Below are positions 1 to 9,333 of a DNA stretch of 64,000 nucleotides, one piece after another; the stretch's first letter is position 1, and every line of letters begins with the position of its first letter. A model generated the notes under the pieces. The model searched no databases and was not told where the DNA came from. It was given only the letters and a program-made list of their open reading frames with translations. Origin of the DNA: Emiliania huxleyi CCMP1516 (Eukaryota > Haptophyta > Isochrysidales > Noelaerhabdaceae); assembly GCF_000372725.1 (NCBI RefSeq), contig NW_005200138.1:99027-163026 (forward strand), in the 5' to 3' direction. The translations under genes were made by a program, and so were the position numbers.

Positions 1-960
1 AATCAGAGGAGGGGAGGGGGGTGCGGCGTGGAGGAGGGGGGCGGGTGTGGAGATGTGGCTACGGGGGAGAGGTGGCTGCGGGGGAGGCGGGGCAAGGCGG
101 GGGTGGCGGGGCAAGGCGGGGGAGGGCGGGGGGAGGAGTGGTGCGGGTGTGGCGTGCGGGTGGGAGGTGGGGAGGGGGCGAGGAGCAGGCGCGTGCGGCA
201 GGCGGGGGCGTGCGAGAGGGAGGGGGGAGGGGCGGTGGGCCCCGAGGACAGGAGGGGAGTCACCACAGCTCACAGCGCGGCGGGTGCAGCAGAGAGGGTG
301 TGCGGGGGTGGGATGCGGGGAGGAGGGGAGGCGGGGCGGTCTGGCACCTGCCGACGCCGCGAGCTGCCGAGCTTCCGCCGCCGCGAGCTGCCCCTTCAGA
401 AGCTGGCTCGTGCGCTCGTGCGCTCGTTCCTGTGCGCTCGTGCCTGCCTGCAGCTGATGCCCGCCCGCATGCGTCCGCTGCGGCATGGAGGCCCGCCCTC
501 CGGCGCCGGAGCCGCCGGCGGCTGAAGTCACCGGGCTGAGGCCACCGCCAGGGCCCTGCGCGGAGGAGGAGGCGGCGGCGGAGGACGAGGCGAAGCTGCT
601 CCCGCCGGCGGCGCAAGTCGACGAGGACGACGACGAAGATTGTGACGACTGGCCAGGGTCGACGGCGCGGAAGTTGGCGGCTGCGCGCGGCTGCTGCGCA
701 GCGAGGTAACCGGGCCTGGCACCGGGCTCGATGCAGTCGAGGGCGGCGGGCGTGTGTAGCAGCGACCGGATGATTTGACGCACAACCAACGACGAGCTTG
801 GGTTGAGGTAGTGGTCCTGGACACGCTGGATCAGCTCGGCCTTTCGGCCTGACCTCGCGAGGCCCAGGCGGAGACACATCTCCTTCAGCTCGTTGACTTT
901 GAGCCGCGGTAGCTCACGCTCGAGGCCGCGTCTCGCAGCGTCCAGCTGGTAGGGGTACAT
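1..960 (-). CDS. SAP-domain protein, 3' end off the left edge (partial)
   Basis: Reading leftwards from an ATG at 958-960 gives an uninterrupted frame down to at least position 241. Residues about 18-55 form a SAP domain: the pattern LKVNELKEMCLRLGL, then SGRKAELIQRV, matches the helix-extended-helix DNA-binding motif of PIAS SUMO ligases, Ku70 and related chromatin proteins. After it the protein becomes Ser/Ala/Gly-rich (poly-Ser near residues 107-115) and the base composition turns extremely GC-rich, so the true coding part may end in an intron around 300-350. No PINIT or RING-like domain is visible in the window, so PIAS identity cannot be shown. An A/T-rich element lies 60-75 bp upstream of the start. 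Nuclear DNA or chromatin binding is inferred from the domain only. Confidence 0.6.
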   Translation of the reverse strand, partial: MYPYQLDAARRGLERELPRLKVNELKEMCLRLGLARSGRKAELIQRVQDHYLNPSSSLVVRQIIRSLLHTPAALDCIEPGARPGYLAAQQPRAAANFRAVDPGQSSQSSSSSSSTCAAGGSSFASSSAAASSSAQGPGGGLSPVTSAAGGSGAGGRASMPQRTHAGGHQLQAGTSAQERAHERTSQLLKGQLAAAEARQLAASAGARPPRLPSSPHPTPAHPLCCTRRAVSCGDSPPVLGAHRPSPLPLARPRLPHAPAPRPLPTSHPHATPAPLLPPPSPALPRHPRLAPPPPQPPLPRSHISTPAPLLHAAPPSPPLI

Positions 961-1020
961 GCGGCGAGAGCGAGGCTTGGCGGGCTCGAGGACAGCTTCG
1001 CTGTGCGGCTGTCCAACCCC

Positions 1021-1034
1021 ACAAAAAGAATTTG
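1021..1034 (-). promoter_or_regulatory. A/T-rich upstream motif of the SAP gene
   Basis: The run ACAAAAAGAATTTG stands out in very GC-rich surroundings, 61-74 bp upstream of the ATG at 960. The same core recurs upstream of other genes in this window (for example 2410-2424, 33383-33400, 39917-39930). A core promoter role is inferred from position and recurrence. Confidence 0.4.
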
Positions 1035-1113
1035 TCCCTACTAGTGTGGACCTGCGGCGTGTTGCCTTTTCTCTGGGGGGGAGCCGTTGTGTTTCTTCAC
1101 GTAAGCGGGTAAC

Positions 1114-2343
1114 TCACTGATCCTCCACCGGATCCGACTTTCGACAGTGCTGGCAAAGCGCATCGCGCAGCCGCACGGAGTCTCCGACAGCCACGCACAG
1201 CCTCACGCTCACTGTGGTTGAGACTTTCATGCACATGCAAACTCGCAGGTCAGGGTCTCTGGCCACATGCGAAAGGAAAGGCTCATCAGAACGGATTCGT
1301 TTGCACGCCGTGCAGAAGCTGGTGAGGTATGGCATGCCAAGATAATCTCCATCGCGATTGCTATCCAACGTGCCATCTCCAACCCAGTCCTCAGGCACGT
1401 GGTCGCCACCGCTTGGCTGCCACTCTCCCGCGCGAGATCCATAGTTTATCAGATCGCCCAGTAGGTCTGCAGCTGAGATGCTGCCATCTGCGTCACACGT
1501 CAGTCCCGGAATTGCGGGCGTGGCCACTTCACCGTCGTATGTGCACGTGCAGTAGGGAAGGTGCGTGCCGCTAAAGGCGGAGGGGTTGGTGAAGTACTCG
1601 CCGAGCTCTACACCGCGTGCCAGTCGATCGGTGCGCACTCGGGCATCGTAGACAGCTTGGCTCTCACCTGGCTGACCCAGCATGCCATCCTCGACACGTC
1701 GCTTGAGCTCTGCATAAGGCAGTGAGCGCATTTTTTCGCGGTCGCGCGGGCAATGGCATGTCTCGGCGATGCGGGTGTTCTTTGTGTCTTCATACTCATC
1801 GGAGTTGCGCCAAATGCAAAGCAGATCTTCCAAGTGAGGCTCGTCGAGTGGGTCACCCACATTGCGGTAATCTTGGAGCCACGAAAGAAAGTCGCCGCGC
1901 ACCAGGATGTCCAAGCTTTCGAGAACGACTTGTGCGGCTTGGTGCTGGGAGGCAGTGTCAGCTTGCTGCTGCGGAAGTGATGGCGCAGGGGACGACAGCC
2001 GCTGCTCTGCGCGCCAGGCAGCCACCAAGCCAACCTCCGTGGGGACGTGCATGCTGCCGTACATCGCAGGACCGCGCTGCTCGCGCCATGCCTGAAACGC
2101 CATCTCTTCTTGCCTCGTCATCGAGTTCATCAAGGCATCAAGCTCGGCGAGTCCAGGCTCAGGGTCTGCAATCTGCTGCGGCTCCGAGGATTCTCCGATC
2201 TGCTGCCTCCCTGCAGCCTCGGCCGCAGAAGCGTGCGCCTCTCTTGCGATCTGACCCGCTGATCTGCCACCGCTTGGAGGCCAGGTTGCCTCTCCTGCCG
2301 CGTCCTCGCCCTGGCTACGGCCCGCGCCATCGCCCTTCTTCAT
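1114..2343 (-). CDS. Hypothetical protein with Cys-rich C-terminal half
   Basis: This is a single open frame of about 409 residues from the ATG at 2341-2343, chosen because it follows the A/T-rich upstream motif at 2410-2424; the frame stays open further upstream but is then promoter-like. I do not recognise the family. The N-terminal third is Ala/Glu/Gln-rich and polar. The middle (RNVGDPLDEPHLEDLLCIW) looks like a folded acidic-aromatic segment. The C-terminal part has several cysteine clusters (YCTCTY, FCTACKRIR, RVCMCMK, LCQHCRK) that could bind zinc, and one stretch (CDADGSISAADLLGDL) resembles a calcium-binding dockerin or EF loop. No membrane segment is visible. The next minus-strand gene starts 115 bp further right in head-to-tail order. 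The function is unknown. Confidence 0.5.
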   Translation of the reverse strand: MKKGDGAGRSQGEDAAGEATWPPSGGRSAGQIAREAHASAAEAAGRQQIGESSEPQQIADPEPGLAELDALMNSMTRQEEMAFQAWREQRGPAMYGSMHVPTEVGLVAAWRAEQRLSSPAPSLPQQQADTASQHQAAQVVLESLDILVRGDFLSWLQDYRNVGDPLDEPHLEDLLCIWRNSDEYEDTKNTRIAETCHCPRDREKMRSLPYAELKRRVEDGMLGQPGESQAVYDARVRTDRLARGVELGEYFTNPSAFSGTHLPYCTCTYDGEVATPAIPGLTCDADGSISAADLLGDLINYGSRAGEWQPSGGDHVPEDWVGDGTLDSNRDGDYLGMPYLTSFCTACKRIRSDEPFLSHVARDPDLRVCMCMKVSTTVSVRLCVAVGDSVRLRDALCQHCRKSDPVEDQ

Positions 2344-2409
2344 TTTGCACCGCCAAGCGAGGGGCAATCGCAATCCGGATCCGACGACGGAGCGATCCGC
2401 CCGTCCTCG

Positions 2410-2424
2410 TAAAAAGAATTTTTC
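2410..2424 (-). promoter_or_regulatory. A/T-rich upstream motif
   Basis: GTAAAAAGAATTTTT lies 67-81 bp upstream of the ATG at 2343, the same core and spacing as at 1021-1034. The promoter role is inferred. Confidence 0.4.
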
Positions 2425-2456
2425 TACGGGAATTTTGCACAAAGAAAAGGCCTTCG

Positions 2457-3858
2457 TTAAAATTGCGGCAACACACCAAACATGCTCAGGTCTTGCCGTC
2501 TTTGCCGTGCCACATTGTACTCTTGCATCTTCTGGATCAATCTATCCGGCAGCCTGTAACGTTTACGCCGGCCGTGCACTCTGCAAAAGGGCACCAGTCC
2601 GCTGGCGGGTGTGTTGCACTCGTCCGTGGGTGGGCCGCCAAGCGCGAGATCCTCCTGAGAGAGCGGCTCAAAAGGCTCCAGGACGCACCCGCACACGCAG
2701 TAGCCTGCTGCAGCGCGTTGCTGCACGCCCAAGACAGGGTCAGGGTCAAGTGAGCCGGGTATGGGCTTGAAGCTCAGGCTGGGCAGCAGCCACCGCAGCG
2801 TGGCCAGTGCACCGATGCGCCGAAACCCGGTGGCTGATGCTCCAGTCCCACAGCCGCGTCGTGTAGCGGACTCGACCGCCACCGCCATCAGTGCGCTTTC
2901 CCACTGCTGGGAGCCATCTGGCTCATGCGAAGCGGCCCACTCCTTGATTGCGAGGCACAGCCAATGGTCATAGTAGTTATCCCCTCGCACGCTGCTAAAG
3001 AAGCCAGTGGTCCGCCAATAGTCAGAATCTCGCAGCGCCTCATCGACGGCCTTGAGCAGCGCCACCTGCTCATCGAGCCGCCGAATCCGCATGCGCTCCT
3101 CATAATAGCTTGTCACCGTGAGCTTGGCCACGTCACGCCGCCGCTGCGACCGCTCGCGCTCCCTCTCCATTCGCTCCTTGGCGGCCTTGACTGCCTGCGG
3201 CCCTACCACGGGGAAGCCTTGTGTGGTGATGGTGGGTGGGGCGGGGAGGGATGGGAGGCAAAGCCACCCCCGGCATGCCTGCTTCAGGAACCATCTGGCT
3301 GGAGGTGGTGCCGGCAGCTCCAGCAGCGGCGCTCTGTGTAGTCGCCGAACCAATGCTCGCACTTGCCATCATCGCCGTGATCGCTCGCGCATCCCTCTTG
3401 CGCTCGGCGTCTTCGCTCTTGGTCCGCCTCGACATCTTGCGCCTGGTGTCGCGAGCAATACCATACATGCCCATGGCGAGCTCGTACGCCTGCTGGTCGC
3501 CACCTTCCGGCGGCGGCTTTGGCCTCTTGAGCCGTGGCGGGCCAGCGTGCACACGGTCGCTATGTGTCACGGCAGGTGTCGCTGCGGCCTTGCGCTGGCG
3601 CTTCAGGGAGGCAGATGGCTCCTTCTCCGCCGCCCGCAGCAGCCGTGCATGCTGCTGCTTTCGATCGCGCCACTGGTCCCGCCGGCTGCTCCCGCTGTCG
3701 CCGCTGTCGGGGGGGAGCCGGCGTTCGGTCCATTTGGCGAGCCAGCGATTCTGCTCGGCATGCCATTTTTTGTCGGTCTCGTAGTTGACTGAGTGGGGGG
3801 GCGGTCCCGCCTCCACGGCTGCTCGAATCTCGTCCGGGTTGAGCCGTCGCTTGGCCAT
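2457..3858 (-). CDS. Hypothetical protein whose frame shifts near 3245
   Basis: From an ATG at 3856-3858 a lysine/arginine-rich protein (MAKRRLNPDEIRAAVEAG) runs in one frame to about 3230. A second frame, offset by one base, carries the natural continuation from about 3270 to the stop at 2457-2459 (AVKAAKERMERERERSQRRR, then YYDHWLCLAIKEWAASHE). The change falls in a C-rich run (CCCGCCCCACCC) and no splice sites are evident there, so it is most simply an indel, either real or a sequencing error. The joined product would be about 465 residues: a charged N-terminus, a coiled-coil-like Glu/Arg helix, and a C-terminal region with CVCGCV and a closing basic tail. The family is not recognised. It shares its upstream region with the divergent PfkB gene. 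Confidence 0.45.
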
Positions 3859-3948
3859 TGGGCGGAGCTGGTGGTGCAAACGACCGAATCGGTGGGACGG
3901 TCGGAAACTGGTGGCGGTGGGACTTATAGGGTTAGAAGCCGGGACTGT

Positions 3949-4073
3949 CACACACAAAAAGAAAACAGACAACCCAAACGTCGTGTCACAAAAGAAAGAA
4001 AGAAAACAGACAACCCAAGGGAGGGATGGGAGGACGGCACGCCGCCACCACACGTCGTGTCACACACAAAAAG
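3949..4073. mobile_element. Nested pair of tail-only retroelement insertions
   Basis: The 3' end of the retroelement found at 12950-14494 and 16811-18373 is present here without any coding part, in reverse orientation. The inner insertion (3991-4052) is flanked by ACGTCGTGTCACA at 3978-3990 and again at 4052-4064. An outer, even shorter copy carrying GAAAACAGACAACCCA is flanked by GTCACACACAAAAAG at 3949-3963 and 4059-4073. Such duplications are target-site duplications of extremely 5'-truncated insertions. The pair sits between two divergent genes and may influence both promoters. Confidence 0.7.
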
Positions 4074-4250
4074 ATTCGAAATTCATTAATTCTTTTTCAT
4101 GCTGTCGCCGACAGCAGGCGCGTCGAGCCTCGCCGCTCGGAGAGTCGGCCAACCTTGGAGCTAGCGAGCGTCGAGCCTCGCCGCTCGGAGAGTCGGCCAG
4201 CCTTGGAGCTCGACTCACGCCTGGCTCACACCTCAGCACCTCAGCACCGC

Positions 4251-6342
4251 ATGCTGCTCAGCTTCGCACCGTTCCGCGCGCTAGCGACGTCCCTGCTCGG
4301 CCTCGGCTCTCCCTCGACCGTGCAGGTCGTCGGCGACGCGTACCTCGACATCATCGCCAAAATCGACGAGCTCCCGCAGTGGGACGGAGACACGGCGATC
4401 CGGAGCCCGATCGAGACCGTTGCGGGCGGCTCCGCACTCAACACGGCGGTGCAGCTCTCGGCTCTCTGCCGCACTCGCCGGCAGCGCGACCAGCCGCGGC
4501 CGTTCCGCCGCTGCGTGCTCCACTCCCGGGTGGGGTCCGATCTCTACGGCGAGCGCCACCAGCCCAAGACCACCCGTGCCCACGCCACCAGCGTCACCGC
4601 CGCAGACGCCGCCTCCCGCGCCGCCTCGACCCGCGCCGCCTCGACCCGCGCCGCCACCCGCCCGCCCGCCTCCCTCTCTCTGCCCATCAATCTCCCTCTC
4701 TCTACGACGCCTGGCAGCTCCACAGCCACTGGCGAGCACGACTCCCTTCCACTGACGCCACCGCACGCCCGCAGGCGAGCTCGTCGCCGCCAAGACCCGC
4801 GAGGCCGGGGTGACCCTCTCTGCGCGCCGCGAGGGCGGGCAGGGCGTCTGCATCTGCTTGTCGGGACGGCGCGACGCCGCCGCAGAGAGACCCCCGTCGC
4901 AGAGAGGCACTCGGCACAGACGGCGGCGAATCTCTTCGCCACCCCGCCGTGAAGCCCTCCCTCTCTTCTCTCTTCTCTTCTCTCTCGAGGAGCCCTCCTC
5001 TCGAGCCGACGCCTGACGCCTCTCCCCCCTCGCCCGCCGCAGCCGCGACCGCGCCTTTGTCTCCTTCAAAGGATCCGTCGCAGACTTGAGCGAGGCGGAC
5101 CTGGACGTGGGCCGACTGCTCGCCCCAGGCCTCACGCCCCCTCTTGTCGGAGCCCTCGCGCGCGCCCTCTCTGGCGCCTCCTCGGACCCTCTCTCCCGCC
5201 ACGCCCCAGCCACCCGCCACCTCCACTTCTCGGCCCTGACCTTCTCTCCCCATCTCTCCCCATCTCTCCCCAGGCACCAGCCACCTCCACTTCTCGGCTT
5301 ACTACGACTGCTCCGGGCTGCAGCCGGCGGTGCCGCGGCCGGCGGCGTGGAAGGGGCGGCTGTGGGGCAGGGCCTCTCACCTCTCGGACCCTTCCCTGCA
5401 GGTGCCTCGGCTGATGGCGCGAGCCAAGGCGGAGCGCGGTGCGACCGTCTCGATTGTGCCTCAGACGGACGCGACAGGCGAGTGGGCAGATTGTGGGAGA
5501 TTCGTGGGAGGTTGTGGGAGATTCGTGGTGGGAGAAAGGGTGGGCCCCTCGAGCTGGTCTGCTCTCGGCTCACCTCGGCTCGGCTCGGCTCACTTCGGCT
5601 CATCTCGCTGACCGCAGGCGCCTGGGAGGGGGGACTCCTCGAGCTGCTCCCGCACACAGACGTGCTGCTCTGCAACCAGCGCGAGGCCGCCTCCATCGCC
5701 GGCGTCGCCATCGCCGGCCGACGCGCGACATGGTGCGCGAGCGGGGCTGGCGGCGCGCCAGTGGGGAAGGGGCGAGGCGGACGAGGAGGAGGAGAGTTGT
5801 GCGTGTAGGTACGAGATCTCGGAGGGGGAGATTGTGGGAGATTGTGGGAGAGTAGTGGGAGACTGTGTAGGTACGAGATCTCGGAGGCGGTGCGGCGCTT
5901 GCACGCGCGCGGCGCGCCACTCGTCGTGGTGACGCTGGGACCGGACGGCGCGGTGGCCGCGACGGAGCAACAGTGGTGGTTCCAGCCAAACCAGGCGCGA
6001 GGCCACCGAGGGCTCGGCCGCCCCTTCAGCTCGGGTGTATCTCGGGTGTATCTCGGGTGTATCTCGGGTGTATCTCGGCTCTATCTCGGGCGCGTCTCGG
6101 GCGCAGGAGAGGGCGGTCAAGGACACGACCGGCTGCGGCGACGCCTTCGCCGCCGGCTTCCTCTTCGGCTGGTGCGGGTCGCGAGACGTGCAGCGCGGGC
6201 TGGTGTACGGTTGCGCGTGCGGCGCCGCCGCGGTCGGCATCACAGGCGGATACCTGTCCCGATCCCTCGCCCCGACCCTGCTCCCAACCCTCACCCTCGC
6301 CCTCACCCCTCACCCTCGCCCTCACCCTCACCCTCACCCTCG

Positions 6343-6397
<55 letters not shown>

Positions 6398-6916
6398 CCG
6401 CACCCGCACCCTCACCCTCACGCCTCACCCCTCGCCCTCACCGGCGCCACCAGGCGGGTCCGAGCCTCTCAGCGCCACGTCTGTCAACGCGTGCATGAGG
6501 CGCAACGAGGGGGTGCAGCGCGCGCGCGAGGTGCCGAGTCTCGCACGATCTCGGACCATCTCGGACTCACTCAGACTCTCTCGGAGTCTCTCGGAGTCTC
6601 GGACAGTCTCGGACTCTCTCGGGTCTAGTGACGCGCCTCTCGTGCCGCCGCCGGGATCTCGGCTCATCTCGGCTCATCTCGGCTCATCTCAGCTCATCTC
6701 GGCTCCTCTCGGCTCATCTCGGCTCTCGCTGCAAGGTGCGAACGCCGCGCACCGCCGCCGCCGGCGCGAGCGCAGAGGCGGAGGGGGAGGCCCGCTAGCG
6801 CAGCGTCGGCCTTGCTGCTTCGAGGGCCGGGCGGCGCCGCTTCAGAGGTCCGGTGGCGAGTCGTAGGCCTTCTTCTCGGAGGAGAACCTGTCGGACGGCA
6901 GAGTGTGCGCCGAGGC

Positions 6917-6959
<43 letters not shown>

Positions 6960-6983
6960 AGCGTCCTCGATGTGGGGTCTTGA
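4251..6983 (+). CDS. PfkB-family carbohydrate/nucleoside kinase, 10 exons, 393 aa
   Basis: The protein transfers phosphate from ATP to a sugar or nucleoside; the exact substrate cannot be read from sequence. Exons that keep one frame are 4251-4548, 4775-4868, 5043-5128, 5274-5329, 5402-5477, 5618-5732, 5871-5994, 6107-6245, 6454-6530 and 6867-6983 (1182 nt). Family signatures are VVGDAYLDIIAKIDELP near residue 25, the substrate-binding AGGSALNTA, RVGSDLYG, LCNQREA, VVTLGPDGA, and the catalytic, anion-hole motif DTTGCGDAFAAGFLFGW near residue 300 with the base Asp. The tail is an Asp/Glu run encoded by a GAGGAC repeat. Six of nine introns begin with GC, and short direct repeats straddle most splice sites. 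The start ATG begins a hydrophobic leader, so organelle targeting is possible. It is divergent from the gene at 2457-3858. Confidence 0.85.
6256..6450. repeat. CCCTCA-type hexanucleotide array inside a PfkB intron
   Basis: The intron at 6246-6453 is largely (CCCTCA)n with CCCTCG variants. Read in any frame it gives His-Pro or Thr-Leu dipeptides, which is why it appears open. Its position between two exons of one gene argues against a telomeric origin. Confidence 0.85.
6531..6866 (+). repeat. ATCTCGG-rich intron of the PfkB gene
   Basis: This 336-nt intron contains many tandem and scattered copies of TCTCGGACTC and ATCTCGGCTC. The same short motif fills other introns and spacers (5570-5610, 6035-6105, 21160-21186, 42130-42190, 53215-53310, 57015-57150). 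Confidence 0.6.
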
Positions 6984-7491
6984 CATGTTGCGGGTGTGGA
7001 GCCACACTCGTTGTGGTGCGTGTGGGGCGCTCGAGTGTGGGCAGCGCGGTAGACGCACTCTCTCCAGTGTGGGTCACGCGCGCGCGCGCCCGCGCGCGCC
7101 AGCACACATTTAGATACTCCCTTCAGCATAAAAAAATGCTTGATGCCTGAAAAGAAGAACGTTTGTGCGTCACCACGCTCACGCCCTTCCTCCACGTGTG
7201 ACACACTAGTCACGGCTCACGCTGCCACTGACGCGCCACGCTTACTGACAACGATCTCACCGCTCACACCTCATCCTTGGCTGCACCGCGCCGCGTCTTA
7301 CTGTTCGCCTTTTTTCGCTTTCGCTTGACGCGCATCCGCTCCTCGTGCGACTCGCCATAGGTGGGGGCCTACACGGAGAGAGGGGACTCTTTCGTGAGAG
7401 GGCTGGAGGGTGGCGAGGATCCGGGCTTGCGGGCGCCTCTGGCGCGTCGCGCGGCGGCTTGTTGGCCTGCTCCCTCTTGAGGTGTCCGCCG
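6984..7491. other. Spacer without a supported gene
   Basis: This is the interval between the PfkB stop and the end of the EF-hand gene. It contains GCGC runs (7080-7100) and an A-rich stretch (7128-7160). Open frames here are low-complexity serine or arginine runs and I support none of them. Extra 3' exons of the EF-hand gene cannot be excluded. Confidence 0.5.
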
Positions 7492-7881
7492 TCAAAATCC
7501 TGCGCGGGGTGGCGGTGTGCTGCTCACGCGACGGCGATCGTGCGGGGGGGACTGGCTGCAGCGTGTCGCCTTCATCCGCTTCAGGAAATCTATCAGCTCC
7601 GCTCTGCTCGCGACTTTGTCGCCATCGCCGTCCGCCATGCGCATCAGGACGTCGACGCCAAAGTTCTCCGCGCCCATGGCGGAGGAGCCCTGCTTGAGAA
7701 GGTCGAGCAGCGCCGGCGCCTCGGCCTCACTCACAGAGCCGTCCTCGTCCTCGTCGACGGCGTACAGCCAGTCGTCCACCACCGTGAGGATCTCCTCCTG
7801 CGAGATGACGCGCGGTCCGAGAGCGTGGCTGCCAGAAAGTAGGAGGCAGAGCGTCAAGGCTAGCGTCGGTGAAGGGCACAT
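7492..7881 (-). CDS. Secretory-pathway EF-hand protein
   Basis: The chosen ATG (7879-7881) begins MCPSPTLALTLCLLLSGSHA, a typical signal peptide; the upstream in-frame codon at 7911 is GTG. Two EF-hand calcium loops follow: DEDEDGSVSEAEA at about residues 43-55 and DGDGDKVASRAEL at about 85-97, with the usual acidic residue at loop position 12 and helices on each side. The family binds calcium in the ER lumen or outside the cell. The last about 25 residues (Arg/Pro-rich) look unlike the rest, so the real 3' end may lie in another exon. An A-run (7965-7975) upstream could be promoter sequence. It points away from the RPC2 fragment at 8401. Confidence 0.65.
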   Translation of the reverse strand: MCPSPTLALTLCLLLSGSHALGPRVISQEEILTVVDDWLYAVDEDEDGSVSEAEAPALLDLLKQGSSAMGAENFGVDVLMRMADGDGDKVASRAELIDFLKRMKATRCSQSPPHDRRRVSSTPPPRAGF

Positions 7882-8003
7882 CCACTCGTGGGACAGGAAT
7901 GCGGTGACCACAGAGCGCCTCTCGCGGCGCCGACCAGAACGCGTAAAAGTCCGGGACGACTAGCTCAAAAAAAAAATCCAAAGTTCGAAGAAGCTTGGTG
8001 CTT

Positions 8004-8395
8004 GCAGCGAGAATCGGCGAGGGACTGCGAAGGGAGATAGGAAGAGGCAGACGACCAAGGGTTAGGGTGGGCGACGGCTAGCACCACACCGCTGAACAAA
8101 ACAAAAATATCTCTCTCCGCTGAACGAGTAAAAGATTTCCTTCGGCGGACTCTTTGCGGTGTTAGTGCCAGTGAGTTTTGTTACGACCAAAACGATCTTG
8201 GGAGCCAGGGTGAGACAACAGGTCGGGGTGCCACACGGGGCGCACCACAGGCGTATTCTAGGGGGGGAAACGAAACGGGGAATGAGGGGCCCCGCCACGA
8301 GAAGTGCGTCCTGGGGATGCAGAGCGTGCAAGGCGGCTAGGGATGAGGCCACAAAAGAGGCGCGCGAGGCAAGGAGGAGAATCGCTGCGCCTCCC
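8004..8395 (+). mobile_element. Scrambled fragments of the retroelement
   Basis: Two pieces of the element at 16811-18373 lie here in plus orientation but in the wrong order. At 8004-8090 is the end of its ORF and start of its 3' region (GGGTGGGCGACGGCTAG). At 8178-8395 is an internal coding piece (VTTKTILGARVRQQVGVPHG, then WGCRACKAARDEA). The second piece ends a few bases before the splice acceptor of the RPC2 exon at 8401. It is either two 5'-truncated insertions or one rearranged copy. Confidence 0.75.
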
Positions 8396-8400
8396 CGTAG

Positions 8401-9333
8401 GTCAACAAGGAAGTTGACAAGGTGACGCCAAACAACACGCGCGAGGACCAGCCCGGCGGGGAGGTCCTGCCGCCCGCCGCGTACCGGCCGACGCCGCTCA
8501 CGTACAAGGGCCCGCACGGCCACGACCACACCTACGTCGACAAGGTGATGCTCTCCGGCAACAAGAACGACACGCACCTGATCAAGCTGCGCATCCGCTC
8601 GACGCGCCGGCCGGAGCTCGGCGACAAGTTCTCGTCGCGCCACGGGCAGAAGGGCGTCGTCGGGCGCGTGGTGGCGCAGGAGGACATGCCGTTCAGCGAC
8701 CACGGCATCTGCCCCGACATCATCATGAACCCGCACGGATTCCCGTCGCGCATGACCGTCGGCAAGATGATCGAGCTCGCGGGCAAGGCGGGCGTGCTCG
8801 ACGGGCAGATCCGGTTCGGCACCGCCTTTGGCGGCGACTCGGTCGACTCGTGCTCAAAGGTGCTCGTGCGGCACAGCTTCCACTACCTCGGTAAGGACTT
8901 TATGACCTCGGGGCTGAGCGGCGAGCCGCTCTCGGCATACATCTTTTGCGGGCCCATCTACTACCAGAAGCTCAAGCACATGGTCATCGACAAGATGCAC
9001 GCGCGCGCGCGCGGCCCGAGGCAGGTGCTCACGCGCCAGCCGACCGAGGGGCGCTCGCGCGAGGGCGGCCTGCGGCTGGGAGAGATGGAGCGTGACTGCC
9101 TCATCGGGTACGGCGCGTCGATGCTGCTCAACGAGCGGCTGATGACCTCGTCGGACGGCTTCCGCGTGCACGTCTGCTCAAAGTGCGGCTTGATAGCGCG
9201 GCCGCAGTGGTGCCAGCCGTGCCGCTCGCGCGACCACCTGCAGCAGCTAGAGATCCCGTACGCCTGCAAGCTCCTCTTCCAGGAGCTGCAGTCGATGAAC
9301 ATCGTGCCGAGGCTACGGCTCGAGGCAAAGTAG
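8401..9333 (+). CDS. RPC2: RNA polymerase III second-largest subunit, C-terminal exon (partial)
   Basis: This open frame of 310 codons is the C-terminal quarter of RPC2 (POLR3B), the subunit that forms one side of the Pol III active-site cleft. Diagnostic stretches are [72 protein letters not shown] and the closing [16 protein letters not shown] zinc-binding set (VCSKCGL, WCQPC) sits near the end. The exon begins after the acceptor CCCCGTAG at 8393-8400 with [10 protein letters not shown], which aligns to the middle of RPC2. The roughly 800 N-terminal residues are absent from the window: retroelement fragments and an opposite-strand gene lie immediately upstream. The gene is therefore truncated, split by rearrangement or misassembled, although this exon itself looks intact and conserved. 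Confidence 0.9.
   Translation, partial: VNKEVDKVTPNNTREDQPGGEVLPPAAYRPTPLTYKGPHGHDHTYVDKVMLSGNKNDTHLIKLRIRSTRRPELGDKFSSRHGQKGVVGRVVAQEDMPFSDHGICPDIIMNPHGFPSRMTVGKMIELAGKAGVLDGQIRFGTAFGGDSVDSCSKVLVRHSFHYLGKDFMTSGLSGEPLSAYIFCGPIYYQKLKHMVIDKMHARARGPRQVLTRQPTEGRSREGGLRLGEMERDCLIGYGASMLLNERLMTSSDGFRVHVCSKCGLIARPQWCQPCRSRDHLQQLEIPYACKLLFQELQSMNIVPRLRLEAK

Noticed and set aside
4281..5711. Long minus-strand open frame across the PfkB gene
   Set aside because: It is a GC-rich shadow of the sense exons and introns with no ordered protein character.
6256..6450. Telomere-like CCCTCA array
   Set aside because: It sits inside an intron of a gene whose exons continue on both sides, so it is an internal microsatellite.
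8422..9333. Independent complete gene starting at 8422
   Set aside because: The first codon there is GTG, and the protein begins in the middle of RPC2; a splice acceptor at 8400 explains the start.
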